Numbered from the stretch's first letter, positions 50,512 to 59,628 are shown. The stretch: 64,000 bases of DNA from Cohnella sp. CFH 77786 (GCF_019400745.1 NZ_WJIB01000005.1:1-64000); one strand, 5' to 3'. The notes: generated by a model from the sequence alone, not told the origin. Translations and numbers: made by a program.

Positions 50512-51444
50512 ATGGATCAAACGCTGATTTTCGGTCACAAGAATCCGGACACGGATTCGATCTGTTCCGCAATCGCTTATGCGGAATTGAAGAAAGAGCT
50601 CGGCATGAAAGTCGAGGCCGTTCGCCTCGGGGAAGTGAACGGAGAAACGCAATTCGCGCTGAACAAATTCGGCGTACAAGCTCCGCGTCTCATCGAGACT
50701 GCGGCATCCGAAGCGAAGAACGTCATCCTCGTCGACCACAACGAGCGCCAGCAGAGCGTCTCCGACATCGACCAAGTGAAAGTCGTGGAAGTCATTGACC
50801 ATCACCGCATCGCCAACTTCGAGACGGCCGGCCCGCTGTACTACCGCGCCGAGCCGGTCGGCTGCACCGCCACGATCCTGAACAAGCTGTATAAGGAGAA
50901 CGGCGTGAAGATCCGCAAGGAAATCGCCGGTCTCATGCTGTCGGCGATCATTTCGGACTCCTTGCTGTTCAAGTCCCCGACCTGCACGGAGCAAGACGTG
51001 GCGGCCGCGCGCGAGCTGGCGGAAATCGCCGGCGTGAACGCGGAAGAGTACGGGCTGGCTATGCTCAAAGCCGGGGCGGACCTGAGCGACAAGACGATCC
51101 AGCAGCTCATTTCGCTCGACGCGAAAGAGTTCCAAATGGGCAGCGCCAAGGTCGAAATCGCCCAAGTCAACGCCGTCGACGTGAACGACGTGCTGAGCCG
51201 CCAGGCGGAGCTGGAAGACGCCCTGAACGGAATCATCGCCTCCAAGGGCCTCGACCTGTTCCTGTTCGTCGTCACCGACATCCTGAACAACGACTCGGTC
51301 GGCATCGCGCTCGGCGCGAAGAAGGAAGCCGTCGAGAAAGCCTACAACGTGAAGCTGGAGAACAACAAAGCGGTGCTGAAAGGCGTCGTTTCCCGCAAAT
51401 CCCAGATCGTTCCGGTGCTTACCGAGACGTTTAACCAACTGTAA
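50512..51444 (+). CDS. ppaC: manganese-dependent inorganic pyrophosphatase (family II)
   Basis: 310 residues, DHH superfamily. Metal/phosphate motifs: [20 protein letters not shown] (~6-25), VDHNE (~75), VIDHHRI (DHH, ~97), and C-terminal [10 protein letters not shown] (~293-302) with the S-R-K-K-Q-like phosphate-binding element. It hydrolyses pyrophosphate to drive biosynthesis, with Mn2+ as the preferred metal. Own sigma-A promoter upstream, strong terminator downstream: a monocistronic housekeeping gene. Confidence 0.93.
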   Translation: MDQTLIFGHKNPDTDSICSAIAYAELKKELGMKVEAVRLGEVNGETQFALNKFGVQAPRLIETAASEAKNVILVDHNERQQSVSDIDQVKVVEVIDHHRIANFETAGPLYYRAEPVGCTATILNKLYKENGVKIRKEIAGLMLSAIISDSLLFKSPTCTEQDVAAARELAEIAGVNAEEYGLAMLKAGADLSDKTIQQLISLDAKEFQMGSAKVEIAQVNAVDVNDVLSRQAELEDALNGIIASKGLDLFLFVVTDILNNDSVGIALGAKKEAVEKAYNVKLENNKAVLKGVVSRKSQIVPVLTETFNQL

Positions 51445-51465
51445 GAGAGCCGAATCAGCGCACAA

Positions 51466-51495
51466 CGAAAAAACCGCCGCGAGGCGGTTTTTTCG
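51466..51495. terminator. bidirectional terminator between ppaC and the endonuclease gene
   Basis: CGAAAAAACCGCC pairs perfectly with GGCGGTTTTTTCG, giving a T-run on both strands. The genes converge here. Confidence 0.92.
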
Positions 51496-51499
51496 TTCT

Positions 51500-52297
51500 T
51501 TATACCCGAATGTCGCGGGAGGTGGCGATGCGAATCCGAGCTTCCGGCGCCAGCGGATCGTGCTTGCGCAGTACGCCGAACCCGAGGCCTGTCCTTTGCT
51601 CGATGAGGCCTACGGGGACCTGGTACGTTCCGAATTCGCCGTATTCGAATTCGAGGTTGCCGATCAGCCCCTTCTGGGTTTGCAAATACGCAGTGGCGCT
51701 GAGGTCGCCGCTTGCCTTGACGATGACGGCGATTTTCCAATATTCGGCGGGAATCCGAACGCCGCGGTATTCCGTATCGTCCGGCCGGAACACGGGTCCG
51801 GTGAACACGGTCACCTTCAGCTTCTCGTTTTCCGCATGGTTCAAGATGTAGTCTTCCAACTCTACCCAAGTTTTCTGATTCAAATCCGCATGCTGGGGAC
51901 TGCAATTCGTGTAATGGAACGTATCCCGGTTCGCCAGTGCCGCCTCGTCTCCCCAAGCGGGATCGCGCCTTCGTACGAGATGCCCCCGGTCAAGCGCGTT
52001 GCCGGCGTACAATTCGGGTCCGCATTGATTAGTCGTCTCGATCCGGGGATCGAAAATCCACTTGTCATCGGCCCTCGGCACATCCACGAGCCGGTTGCCG
52101 TCGATGTTCACGACCGTGTAATAGGCGAGCCGGCGGGTCTTGCTCATGACGATGGAGAAGTGGGTATAGTGCAAGATCGTCCCGCCGCCGCTCACGGGAG
52201 CGAAGTCTGACGCCAATTCCGGCGAAGCGTCGGGGTGGGGGACGTTGAATTCCGCCCCTAGAAAATCCGGATCGTACCCGGCCGCCTTGGGTTTCAT
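51500..52297 (-). CDS. DNA/RNA non-specific endonuclease (NucA-like), no signal peptide
   Basis: 265 residues. Catalytic DRGH motif at ~117 (ALDRGHLVRRRDP) and downstream NCSPQHADLNQKTWVELEDY, which supplies the metal-binding Asn and Glu of the beta-beta-alpha nuclease fold. RLAYYTVVNIDGNRL is the conserved strand before it. Unlike most relatives, it has no signal peptide, so it would act in the cytoplasm. ATG 52297 overlaps the subtilisin stop (ATGA), so it is translationally coupled to that protease. A longer in-frame start would lie within the protease gene. Confidence 0.85.
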   Translation of the reverse strand: MKPKAAGYDPDFLGAEFNVPHPDASPELASDFAPVSGGGTILHYTHFSIVMSKTRRLAYYTVVNIDGNRLVDVPRADDKWIFDPRIETTNQCGPELYAGNALDRGHLVRRRDPAWGDEAALANRDTFHYTNCSPQHADLNQKTWVELEDYILNHAENEKLKVTVFTGPVFRPDDTEYRGVRIPAEYWKIAVIVKASGDLSATAYLQTQKGLIGNLEFEYGEFGTYQVPVGLIEQRTGLGFGVLRKHDPLAPEARIRIATSRDIRV

Positions 52298-53259
52298 GAC
52301 ACGCGAAGCACCTTGGCGGCGAACTCGGCATCGAAGAGATGGGACAAGCGGTCCAGGAGCGTGAGATAAACGAGACCGTTCCCTTCGAGCTTCGGCGATG
52401 TCCCGAGCGGCACCGTTCTCCGGATCAGCTGCGCATACAGCTCGTGCTCGGTGAGATTGCGTTCGAAGCTCCGGTTCGCGAGCACTTTGATCAAAGCCAC
52501 GGCTCCCGCGACATGCGGCGTGGCCATCGAAGTGCCGCTGAGCGTCGCGTATTTGCCGCCCGGAAAGGTCGATAGGATTTGTTCGCCGGGGGCCACCAGG
52601 TCGATCTCGTTGTTCGAATTCGAAAAATCGGCCGAGCGGCGATTCAGGTCGATCGCGCCGACGCTGACGACCTCGTTGTAACTGCCGGGATAGTCGAACT
52701 CGTTCGTGGACTCGTTGCCGTCGCCTTCGTTTCCGGCCGCGCATACGACGACGATCCCGCTCTCGACCGCTTTCCGGATGGCCGCGTGCAGCTCCGGCAC
52801 GTCCTCCGGACCGCCGAGCGACATGGAGATGATGTCGGCTTTCTGTTCGATGGCGTAATGGATCCCTCGAATGATCCAGTCGTATTGGCCGGAGCCGTAC
52901 CGATCCAGCACTTTGACGACGAGCAGATCCGCTTCCGGGGCGACGCCGACGACGCCGGAATCGTTCCTCGACGCCGCGATCGTCCCCGCCACATGCGTGC
53001 CGTGACCGTTGTAATCCATATACCGCTCCGCGTTCCCGCCGTCGTCGTCGGTGAAATTGATGCCGCCGCGTATCCGGTCCCGCAAATCCGGATGGGAGAT
53101 GTCGCAGCCCGTATCGAGAACGGCTACCGTAACGCCTTTGCCCATGGTCTGCTCCCAGATCGCGGGGGCTTGCACCAATTCCACGCCCTTGGGCACCTCA
53201 TGGACGTTGTCCCGCTCCTCCAGCACTTCAAATGGGATGACGCGGACATTCCTCTTCAT
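52294..53259 (-). CDS. isp: intracellular subtilisin-like serine protease
   Basis: About 321 residues, like B. subtilis IspA (319), with no signal peptide. The catalytic triad is AVLDTGCDISHP (Asp, ~50), NGHGTHVAG (His, ~87) and SGTSMATPHVAG (Ser, ~250). A short inhibitory N-terminal propeptide of ISPs (the LIPY element) is represented here by RVIPFE at residues ~6-11. AAGGAGG precedes ATG 53259 (an adjacent ATG at 53262 is possible). ISPs degrade cytoplasmic proteins in stationary phase. Overlaps the endonuclease gene by four bases. Confidence 0.9.
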   Translation of the reverse strand: MKRNVRVIPFEVLEERDNVHEVPKGVELVQAPAIWEQTMGKGVTVAVLDTGCDISHPDLRDRIRGGINFTDDDGGNAERYMDYNGHGTHVAGTIAASRNDSGVVGVAPEADLLVVKVLDRYGSGQYDWIIRGIHYAIEQKADIISMSLGGPEDVPELHAAIRKAVESGIVVVCAAGNEGDGNESTNEFDYPGSYNEVVSVGAIDLNRRSADFSNSNNEIDLVAPGEQILSTFPGGKYATLSGTSMATPHVAGAVALIKVLANRSFERNLTEHELYAQLIRRTVPLGTSPKLEGNGLVYLTLLDRLSHLFDAEFAAKVLRVS

Positions 53260-53515
53260 CATGATTCCTCCTTGCGCCGATTGGATTGAGCCGAAGCGAC
53301 GAACGCGGGGCTCTCTCTTTAGTCTAATTTTTCTGAAAATGAAAAACAGTTCCTTAAGGCGCGTTTTAGAATCGACACCAAAGATACAAAAACGTAGAAA
53401 TGCGCTTGAAATTGATGTCGAAAAATGTCGCATCATGTCTAACGTCGTTTACATAGGCGCATTTCGCCCCTGATCGGCATATATTTCAGGTATGTCACAA
53501 GCAGGGGGGATTGCC

Positions 53516-54007
53516 ATGAGGTATACGGTGCAATATATCCCGATCGGCAAGATCGTAGCCGGCGGTGACGTCCCCGTTACGAAGCGCCTGAGGCGGCTTC
53601 GGCAGACCGCGGTTGACTGTCTTCACCTATTGATCGTCCGCAAAAGCAGAAAGGCCGGCGGCTATGTGGTCGTAAGCGGTCACCGGCATCTCGATTACCT
53701 GAAAAGGCATACGAAGAAGAAGGCCGCGCCATGCCTGGTAGACGAAAACCGCGCGTCGTCCGCTATCGTAACGTTTCTTGAGCGGATCCGAAAACCCGAA
53801 CTGCCCTGCGAAGTACCGTATCTGAAGCGGGAGCGCGTCGCGGTAAACAGCTGGTCGATCATTCGTACGTACTTGAAGCAAGACTCCCGTTTCCGGCAAT
53901 TATCCCGCAGGCAGCAGCTCAAAGTGCTTCGGCTTGCGCTTCAATATAAGAAAACGACGGTTCAATCGATGAAAGCGAAGGTTGACGAATGGGTCGGCAA
54001 GAAATAG
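53516..54007 (+). CDS. ParB-like small protein of unknown function
   Basis: 163 residues, very basic. The N-terminal YIPIGKIVAGGDVPVTKRLR to VVVSGHRHLDYLKRH (~6-68) has the look of a ParB/sulfiredoxin-type domain (P-I-x-x-I...V-S-G-H-R). A lysine/arginine-rich helical C-terminus follows (SRFRQLSRRQQLKVLRLALQ). ATG 53516 follows GGGGGG. No parA is nearby, so it is not a partition cassette. Perhaps a regulator; I do not recognise a subfamily. A terminator lies just after. Confidence 0.55.
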   Translation: MRYTVQYIPIGKIVAGGDVPVTKRLRRLRQTAVDCLHLLIVRKSRKAGGYVVVSGHRHLDYLKRHTKKKAAPCLVDENRASSAIVTFLERIRKPELPCEVPYLKRERVAVNSWSIIRTYLKQDSRFRQLSRRQQLKVLRLALQYKKTTVQSMKAKVDEWVGKK

Positions 54008-54024
54008 CGCCGTGAATGGCGCGC

Positions 54025-54058
54025 AAAGGTTGCGATCGCTGGAAGATCGCAGCCTTTT
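54025..54058 (+). terminator. terminator of the ParB-like gene
   Basis: AAAGGTTGCGATC pairs with GATCGCAGCCTTT, then TT. Confidence 0.8.
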
Positions 54059-54197
54059 GCTCGAAAAATTCGATTAACTCGGTCAATAATGGGGGTGCGA
54101 CGGAAGAGTTACTCGAATATCGACTAGTCCCCCGACTTCGGTTGCAGCCGCGCCCGGTTCCTGCTACAATTCTCGAAAACCGGGAGGGGACCCGAGA

Positions 54198-54884
54198 ATG
54201 AAAACCATCGGCTGCTTTCATGCCCATCATTCGAACATCGAACTCATCGAGCGTGCCCTAAGCGCTTACGAGGTCGAGCTCGTCCATTTCGTGGATCCGG
54301 GACTTGACCGGATCAAGAAGGACGCAGATTTCACCAGGGAAACCGTGGAGATGAAAGTGAAGGGCACGCTGGCCTGGATCGCGCGATGCCATGTGGACGC
54401 GGTTTTGGTCACCTGCACGTTTTTCACGGCTGCCTTGCAAGGGGAAGAGAAAGCGGGCGGGATTCCGCTGTTCCAAATCGACGAGCCCCTGTTCGAATTC
54501 ATTTCCGGAACGGAACGGCCCGTCATCGTCGCTTTTACGAATCCGGACACGGTTCAAGGAACGATGGAACAGCTTTCCGCCTATCTGCGTCGGAAGGGGA
54601 GAGAAGTCGAGGCCGCGCCTTGCCTGCTGGAGAATACGTTCCCGCTCATCATGCAAGGGAAGAAGAGCGAATATACGAAGCACGTCACCGAGGGGTTGGC
54701 CCGGCTCGTGAGAGAGCATCCCGGGAAAGCCGTCGCAGCCGCTCAATTGTCCATGGTACCGGCCGCCCGGCAAGCGGGGAAGGAAACGGGGGTTCCCGTC
54801 GCCAATCCGCTCGATTCCTTGGCCGCCCGCATGGAGGAAGAATTGGCGCTCGTTCGGAAGGACAAGCCTGAGTCGATGGGATAG
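54198..54884 (+). CDS. Asp/Glu racemase-superfamily protein with one catalytic Cys missing
   Basis: 228 residues. The layout is like the Asp/Glu/hydantoin racemase and AroM group. The first catalytic Cys region is VLVTCTFFTAAL (~75). The second usual Cys motif (...CxSM...) reads VAAAQLSMVPAARQAG (~190) with Gln in place of Cys. A two-base racemisation is thus unlikely; it may be a lyase/decarboxylase-like or binding member. ATG 54198 follows GGGAGGGG; an inverted repeat CCCGGTT/AACCGGG (54153-54184) overlaps the leader. Terminator downstream. Confidence 0.65.
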   Translation: MKTIGCFHAHHSNIELIERALSAYEVELVHFVDPGLDRIKKDADFTRETVEMKVKGTLAWIARCHVDAVLVTCTFFTAALQGEEKAGGIPLFQIDEPLFEFISGTERPVIVAFTNPDTVQGTMEQLSAYLRRKGREVEAAPCLLENTFPLIMQGKKSEYTKHVTEGLARLVREHPGKAVAAAQLSMVPAARQAGKETGVPVANPLDSLAARMEEELALVRKDKPESMG

Positions 54885-54895
54885 GGGATAAGGGG

Positions 54896-54924
54896 AAAGG
54901 GGTGCGGCGAGCACCCCTTTCCTT
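54896..54924 (+). terminator. terminator of the racemase-like gene
   Basis: AAAGGGGTGC pairs with GCACCCCTTT around GGCGA, then CCTTAT. Confidence 0.8.
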
Positions 54925-55090
54925 ATGCCATCGCGGTGTTAACGACCGCTTGACCTTTTGTTTGTTTCTTCGCGTACTTTCCCGTGACGATCCATTACGT
55001 TCCAGCGGGGGACATCTTGGCCCGTAACTTGCCGCGGCATCTTTGCGCTCCTTCATTTTCCACTGGGAATCGTAGGGATAATCGGTTATC

Positions 55091-55909
55091 TTGATAGGAA
55101 TAACGCATGAAGGAGCTGCAAACTCTATCAAACGCTTGTTGATGACTGCCATGTTAATATTCGTCATGGCCGGCTGCGGCCCCAAAATGGTGCCCGAACA
55201 AATCCTGAAAGATTCGATTGCCGCCCATCGCAACACCCAAAACTTCACGATCACGATGAAGGTCGATCAATTGCTTCAGACAGAGGATATGTCGATGAAA
55301 CAGAAAATCGAGATGCGAGGTGAAATCGACGCGAAGCCTCTGCGATATTTTTTCGATCTTCACGCCAAAAACCTGGCGGGAAATATCGACGCGTCCATAT
55401 ACGGAACATCGGATACGCTTTATTACTTGGACCGGAAATCGGAAGACGGGTGGATGCAGGTCGACGATCCTGAGCTCAACAAGAAAATGGACAGCTCCTT
55501 GATGGATTACCAAGACCCGGCTCACTATTTGCAAATGATCTTGGATGACCGCAACCATTTGAGAGCCAAAGAAACGGAGCAGGGGATCCGGGTGTCCCTG
55601 GAGCATCCGGAAGAGGCGACGAAACGGAAGATGGCCCAGATCCTGGTCGACTCCTTAGGAGAAGAGGAGCCGTTCATCGTCAAGGACAACGATTTGAAGC
55701 GGATGGACATCACGGTCGACTTCGGAACGAAGCTGATCCGCAGCATGTCCATGGAGCAGATCGTCACCATTCGCATGAAAGAAGGAAATACGGATACCCG
55801 GGTCCAACAAACGATCCGCGCGGAATACGGGAACTACAACCGATCCTCTATCCAGTTGCCGGAAGAGCTTCGCGACGCGCTGGAGGCAACCGAGCCTGCC
55901 GCCTCCTGA
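55091..55909 (+). CDS. lipoprotein, DUF6612-like
   Basis: The mature part after lipobox VMAGC (Cys at ~29 from TTG 55091) has NTQNFTITMKVDQLLQTEDM, then YYLDRKSEDGWMQVDDPELN and AKETEQGIRVSLEHPEEATK. This LolA-like layout is typical of Bacillales DUF6612 lipoproteins. The start is uncertain: AAGGAG (55109-55114) points to ATC 55127 (I-K-R-L-L-M), which would be an ordinary signal peptide if that codon were ATG. Usable starts are TTG 55091, TTG 55136/55139 or ATG 55142. Terminator-like stem at the stop. Confidence 0.7.
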   Translation: MIGITHEGAANSIKRLLMTAMLIFVMAGCGPKMVPEQILKDSIAAHRNTQNFTITMKVDQLLQTEDMSMKQKIEMRGEIDAKPLRYFFDLHAKNLAGNIDASIYGTSDTLYYLDRKSEDGWMQVDDPELNKKMDSSLMDYQDPAHYLQMILDDRNHLRAKETEQGIRVSLEHPEEATKRKMAQILVDSLGEEEPFIVKDNDLKRMDITVDFGTKLIRSMSMEQIVTIRMKEGNTDTRVQQTIRAEYGNYNRSSIQLPEELRDALEATEPAAS

Positions 55910-55922
55910 CGGGCGGTTTTCT
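55898..55922 (+). terminator. weak terminator at the lipoprotein stop
   Basis: GCCGCC pairs with GGGCGG-like bases around TCCTGAC, then TTTTC. It overlaps the stop codon. Confidence 0.45.
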
Positions 55923-56034
55923 TGCATGAGAAGATTCTCATCTGGACAAGCAGCAACAACAGGGCATGCGTGAGCGTCAAAAAAAGATGGATATGTACTT
56001 GTATCGGATACACGGATAGGAGGAAACAAGGAAA

Positions 56035-57582
56035 ATGACGCGGTTTCGAAAATGGTTCTCCGGCCTATTCGCCGTCTTGCTGGGGTTGTCCCTGCTGGTT
56101 CCGGTCAGCCATGCACAGACGTCTCAAGCCATCCGGATCTACCTGGACGGCCAATGGGTTCGCAGCGACGTCTCGCCGTACATTTTGCCTAAGGCCAACC
56201 TGACGATGGTTCCCGTACGCGTCATCAGTCAAGGGCTGGGCGCTTCGGTCGCCTGGACGCAGAAGACGAAGACGGTGACGATCCGGAAGTCCGGCGTGAC
56301 CATCGTGATGATCGTCGGTCAGAAAACGGCGACCGTGAACGGAGCGAAAGTGCCGCTCGACGCACCGGCTGCGCTGAAGTCGAGCCGCGTCACCGTCCCG
56401 CTGCGATTCATCAGCGAACGGTTGGGCTTGCAGGTCAAGTGGAATCCGGACTATCGATGGATCCAGTTGATCTCCAAACCGGGCCACGAGATCAAGGGAG
56501 CCTGGGTATCCACCGTCTATAATTTGGACTGGCCATCTGCCAATTCCTATGGAAATTCGGACCGGCAGAAAGAGGAGTACGCCGCACTGCTCGACGACCT
56601 GCAAGGAATGGGCCTGAATGCCGTATACGTGCAGGTTCGACCGAATGCGGACGCGCTATATCCGACGAAGCTGGCGCCTTGGTCCCAATATTTGACGGGC
56701 GTGCAGGGCCAGGATCCGGGCTACGACCCGCTCTCTTACATGCTGGAGGAAACCCACCGCAGAGGGATGGAGTTCCACGCCTGGTTTAACCCGTTCCGGG
56801 CGGGTACCGATGCTTCCACGGCGGCTCTCGCTCCTGAGCATGTCGCTCTTGCGCACCCCGATTGGATCGTGAACGCCGGCGGCAAGCTGTACGTCAATCC
56901 GGGCATTCCCGCGGCGCGCCAACACATCATCGACGTCATCATGGAAGTCGTCAAGCGGTATCCGATCGACGGCGTTCACCTGGATGATTATTTCTATCCC
57001 GAAGGCGTCGAGTTCGACGACGAAGCCGCGTTCCGGGCATACAACCCCAAGCAGCTCGACGATAAAGGCGAATGGCGGCGGGACAACATCAACGATTTCA
57101 TCAAGAAGCTCGGCCAGTCCATCCATGCCGCCAAACCTAGGCTTTCCTTCGGGATCAGCCCCTTCGGCGTCTGGCGCAACCGGGACGACGATCCGACCGG
57201 GTCGGATACGCGGGCCGGCATCACGGCTTATGACGACATGTACGCCGACGTCCGAACGTGGATTCGAGGCAATTGGATTGACTATGTCATGCCGCAGATT
57301 TATTGGAGCATCGGATACTCCCCCGCCCGTTACGAAACGCTCGTGGAATGGTGGGCCCGCGAGGTCGACGGCAGCAAGGTGAAGCTGTATATCGGCCATG
57401 CGCCTTACAAGCTGGGGACAGAGGAGGCTGGCTGGCAGAGCGCGGACGAGATCGTGGCCCAGCTGAAATACAATGAAGCGTTCCCGCAAGTGAGGGGAGA
57501 CGTCTTCTTCAGCGCGAAGGACCTACGGCGCAATCCGCTGAATGTCGTGCCTGCGCTCCGCGCGTATTACAAGGAATCTTGA
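56035..57582 (+). CDS. secreted GHL10-family glycosidase with copper-amine-oxidase-N-like domain
   Basis: 515 residues. Signal peptide 1-28 (VSHAQ). Residues ~30-150 are a Cu_amine_oxidN1-like domain (VPVRVISQGLGASVAWTQKT; VPLRFISERLGLQVKWN). Residues ~155-480 are a YngK-like glycosyl-hydrolase-like 10 barrel: EIKGAWVSTVYNLDWPS, FHAWFNPFRAG, YPIDGVHLDDYFYP, SFGISPFGVWRNRDDDPTGS. It probably cleaves cell-wall glycan or exopolysaccharide outside the cell. Length and domain order match the family. Terminator at 57588. Confidence 0.88.
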   Translation: MTRFRKWFSGLFAVLLGLSLLVPVSHAQTSQAIRIYLDGQWVRSDVSPYILPKANLTMVPVRVISQGLGASVAWTQKTKTVTIRKSGVTIVMIVGQKTATVNGAKVPLDAPAALKSSRVTVPLRFISERLGLQVKWNPDYRWIQLISKPGHEIKGAWVSTVYNLDWPSANSYGNSDRQKEEYAALLDDLQGMGLNAVYVQVRPNADALYPTKLAPWSQYLTGVQGQDPGYDPLSYMLEETHRRGMEFHAWFNPFRAGTDASTAALAPEHVALAHPDWIVNAGGKLYVNPGIPAARQHIIDVIMEVVKRYPIDGVHLDDYFYPEGVEFDDEAAFRAYNPKQLDDKGEWRRDNINDFIKKLGQSIHAAKPRLSFGISPFGVWRNRDDDPTGSDTRAGITAYDDMYADVRTWIRGNWIDYVMPQIYWSIGYSPARYETLVEWWAREVDGSKVKLYIGHAPYKLGTEEAGWQSADEIVAQLKYNEAFPQVRGDVFFSAKDLRRNPLNVVPALRAYYKES

Positions 57583-57587
57583 AGCAG

Positions 57588-57626
57588 AACGGAATTCCGC
57601 ATTCAGGCCGGGATTCCGTTCTTTTT
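57588..57626 (+). terminator. terminator of the GHL10 gene
   Basis: AACGGAATTCCG pairs with CGGGATTCCGTT (one mismatch) followed by CTTTTT. Confidence 0.8.
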
Positions 57627-57690
57627 CCGTCCGAGGCCGAACATGATACAATGGAAAAGCGCGCTTCATGCGGCGAAAGGAGGCCGGGTT

Positions 57691-58758
57691 GTGACCGAAA
57701 CTTTGAAACCCGATTTGAATCGGGCCTACATTCTGGAAGTACTGCGAACTCTTCTGGCCATTCCGAGTCCGAGCGGTTATTGCCATGACATCATGAGCCG
57801 GGTTTCCGAGGAAGCCGCGAGGCTGGGCTTCTCCCTGGAAACAACGCCGAAGGGCAACGGGATCCTGACGATTCCCGGCACCGGCTCCGCCGGCGATCCG
57901 GCGAAAGGAACCATCGGTTTGACCGCTCACGTCGATACGCTGGGCGCGATGGTTCGCGCGGTCAAACCGGACGGCAAGATCCGGTTCACCCCGATCGGCG
58001 GCTACGCCATGCAGACAGTGGAAGGGGAGTATTGTCTCATCCATACCCGAGATGGGAGGAAGTACGAGGGGACGGTCCTGTCGACCAAACCTTCCGTTCA
58101 CGTCTATCCCGATGCCCGCGACTGGAAACGGGAAGAAGCCAACATGGAAATCCGGATCGACGAGCCGGTGAAGTCCAAGGAAGATACCGAGAAGCTCGGC
58201 ATCGCCGTCGGCGACTTTATTTCCTGGGACCCTAGAACGCGGATGCTGGATAACGGATGGATCAAATCCCGCCATCTCGACGACAAAGCGAGCGTCGCCG
58301 CCTTGTTCGGTTTGCTGGAATGGCTGGCGAGAGCGGACAGAACGCCGGTGCGTCCGGTGAAAATCATCTTCTCCACCTACGAAGAAGTGGGTCACGGTAG
58401 CTCCCATATTCCCCCGGACATCATGGAGATGATCGCGGTCGATATGGGCGCCATTGGAGACGACCTGTCCGCGACCGAACGGGACGTGTCCATTTGCGCC
58501 AAAGACTCTACGGGACCGTACGATTACGAGATGACCTCGAAGCTGATCGAACTGGCCAAGCGGGAAGGTATTCCTTACGCCGTCGATATTTACCCGCATT
58601 ACGGATCGGACGCGTCCGCCGCGCTCCATGGAGGCAGCAACATCCGGGCCGCTCTGGTCGGTCCCGGCGTTCATGCCTCGCACGGTATGGAGCGAACGCA
58701 TGCGGACGCGATCGTGGGTACCGCCGCGCTGCTTCTCGCGTACATCTTGGAAAGTTGA
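57691..58758 (+). CDS. M42-family aminopeptidase
   Basis: 355 residues, tetrahedral aminopeptidase (TET/glutamyl aminopeptidase) family. Metal-binding motifs: LTAHVDTLGAMVR (His/Asp, ~75), HLDDKASVAALF (bridging Asp, ~195), STYEEVGHGSS (catalytic Glu pair, ~230), DMGAIGDD (~255) and HASHGMERTH (His, ~335). It trims peptides in the cytoplasm. GTG 57691 follows AAAGGAGG; an ATG at 57643 would begin before the ribosome binding site and is less likely. Confidence 0.88.
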   Translation: MTETLKPDLNRAYILEVLRTLLAIPSPSGYCHDIMSRVSEEAARLGFSLETTPKGNGILTIPGTGSAGDPAKGTIGLTAHVDTLGAMVRAVKPDGKIRFTPIGGYAMQTVEGEYCLIHTRDGRKYEGTVLSTKPSVHVYPDARDWKREEANMEIRIDEPVKSKEDTEKLGIAVGDFISWDPRTRMLDNGWIKSRHLDDKASVAALFGLLEWLARADRTPVRPVKIIFSTYEEVGHGSSHIPPDIMEMIAVDMGAIGDDLSATERDVSICAKDSTGPYDYEMTSKLIELAKREGIPYAVDIYPHYGSDASAALHGGSNIRAALVGPGVHASHGMERTHADAIVGTAALLLAYILES

Positions 58759-58776
58759 TCGGCGAGGACGGCGGAA

Positions 58777-59325
58777 ATGGTGTTCGATACTTATGACCGA
58801 TTAGACGTCCCGCACGGGGAGGAAGCGATGCGGATCTACCGCGCATCGTTCCCGCAGTCAGGCCGGAAACCGGATGCCGTCATTCAAGCCATGTTCGACC
58901 GGCGGATGGCGTACCTGCATACGGAGAGCATCGAAGACCGAGTGACGGCAATGGCTATCACCGGCGTCATTCCGCAGGCGAACGTACTGCTGATCGATTA
59001 CTTGGCGGTGGCGGGGGAGGTTCGCGGCCGCGGAATCGGCAGGCGGCTCGTGCAGCATATCGCCGGTTGGGCACGGGAAGAGAAGCGGCTGGCAGGCATC
59101 ATTCTGGAAGCGGAAGCGGATCCCGGAGAGGAGAACGAAGAACGCTTCCGTTTCTGGCAGCGCTGCGGCTTCACCTCGACCGAATACGTACACAAGTATA
59201 TCTGGGTTCCGGAGACGTACCGCGCGCTGTACATGGCCTTCGATCCCGAGTGGCGAGTGTCGGACCGGGGAGAGACGATGTTCCGCTGGATCGGGAATTA
59301 TCACAGAAAAGCGTTCGCGAGGTGA
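58777..59325 (+). CDS. GNAT-family N-acetyltransferase
   Basis: 182 residues. Acetyl-CoA loop EVRGRGIGRRLVQHI at ~85-99, preceded by VLLIDYLAV and followed by EEKRLAGIILEAEADPGE and RFWQRCGF. Substrate unknown. It starts 18 bases after the M42 stop, and the next gene begins 7 bases after its stop, so it belongs to an M42-GNAT-YqkE-like run. Confidence 0.82.
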   Translation: MVFDTYDRLDVPHGEEAMRIYRASFPQSGRKPDAVIQAMFDRRMAYLHTESIEDRVTAMAITGVIPQANVLLIDYLAVAGEVRGRGIGRRLVQHIAGWAREEKRLAGIILEAEADPGEENEERFRFWQRCGFTSTEYVHKYIWVPETYRALYMAFDPEWRVSDRGETMFRWIGNYHRKAFAR

Positions 59326-59332
59326 GAAAAGC

Positions 59333-59596
59333 ATGAAGAAGAATCGAAGGGGACGACCGGAGGCGACAGCTGCGCAGTCCCCGGAGAAGCCGGCGACCTT
59401 GCGCGATATGCTGGACGCGGAGACGCTTTCCAAGCTGAAGGCGGCTTCCCAAGCCATGCAAGAGGAAGAAGCCCGCGAGCGGGAACGGAAGCGGGTTGAA
59501 GCCGAGAAGGCGCGTCTCGCCGAGCAGAAGCGGCTGGAAAACGATTTCGCCTACCTGCTTGACAACAGCCGCCAGGATTGGAAAAATTTCAAGTAG
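59333..59596 (+). CDS. YqkE-family small protein
   Basis: 87 residues. ATLRDMLDAETLSKLKAASQ, a highly charged helix (MQEEEARERERKRVEAEKAR) and a terminal SRQDWKNFK match the YqkE/DUF3886 proteins of Bacillales. Almost entirely charged coiled coil after residue ~30. Function unknown. 7 bases after the GNAT gene. Confidence 0.78.
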   Translation: MKKNRRGRPEATAAQSPEKPATLRDMLDAETLSKLKAASQAMQEEEARERERKRVEAEKARLAEQKRLENDFAYLLDNSRQDWKNFK

Positions 59597-59628
59597 CCTA
59601 AGCGAAATAGATTCTAGGAGGGACTCTC

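Noticed and set aside
51500..52744. 414-residue version of the endonuclease
   Set aside because: The extra N-terminal part lies inside the subtilisin gene in another frame and has no homology. ATG 52297 gives the normal start with an ATGA overlap.
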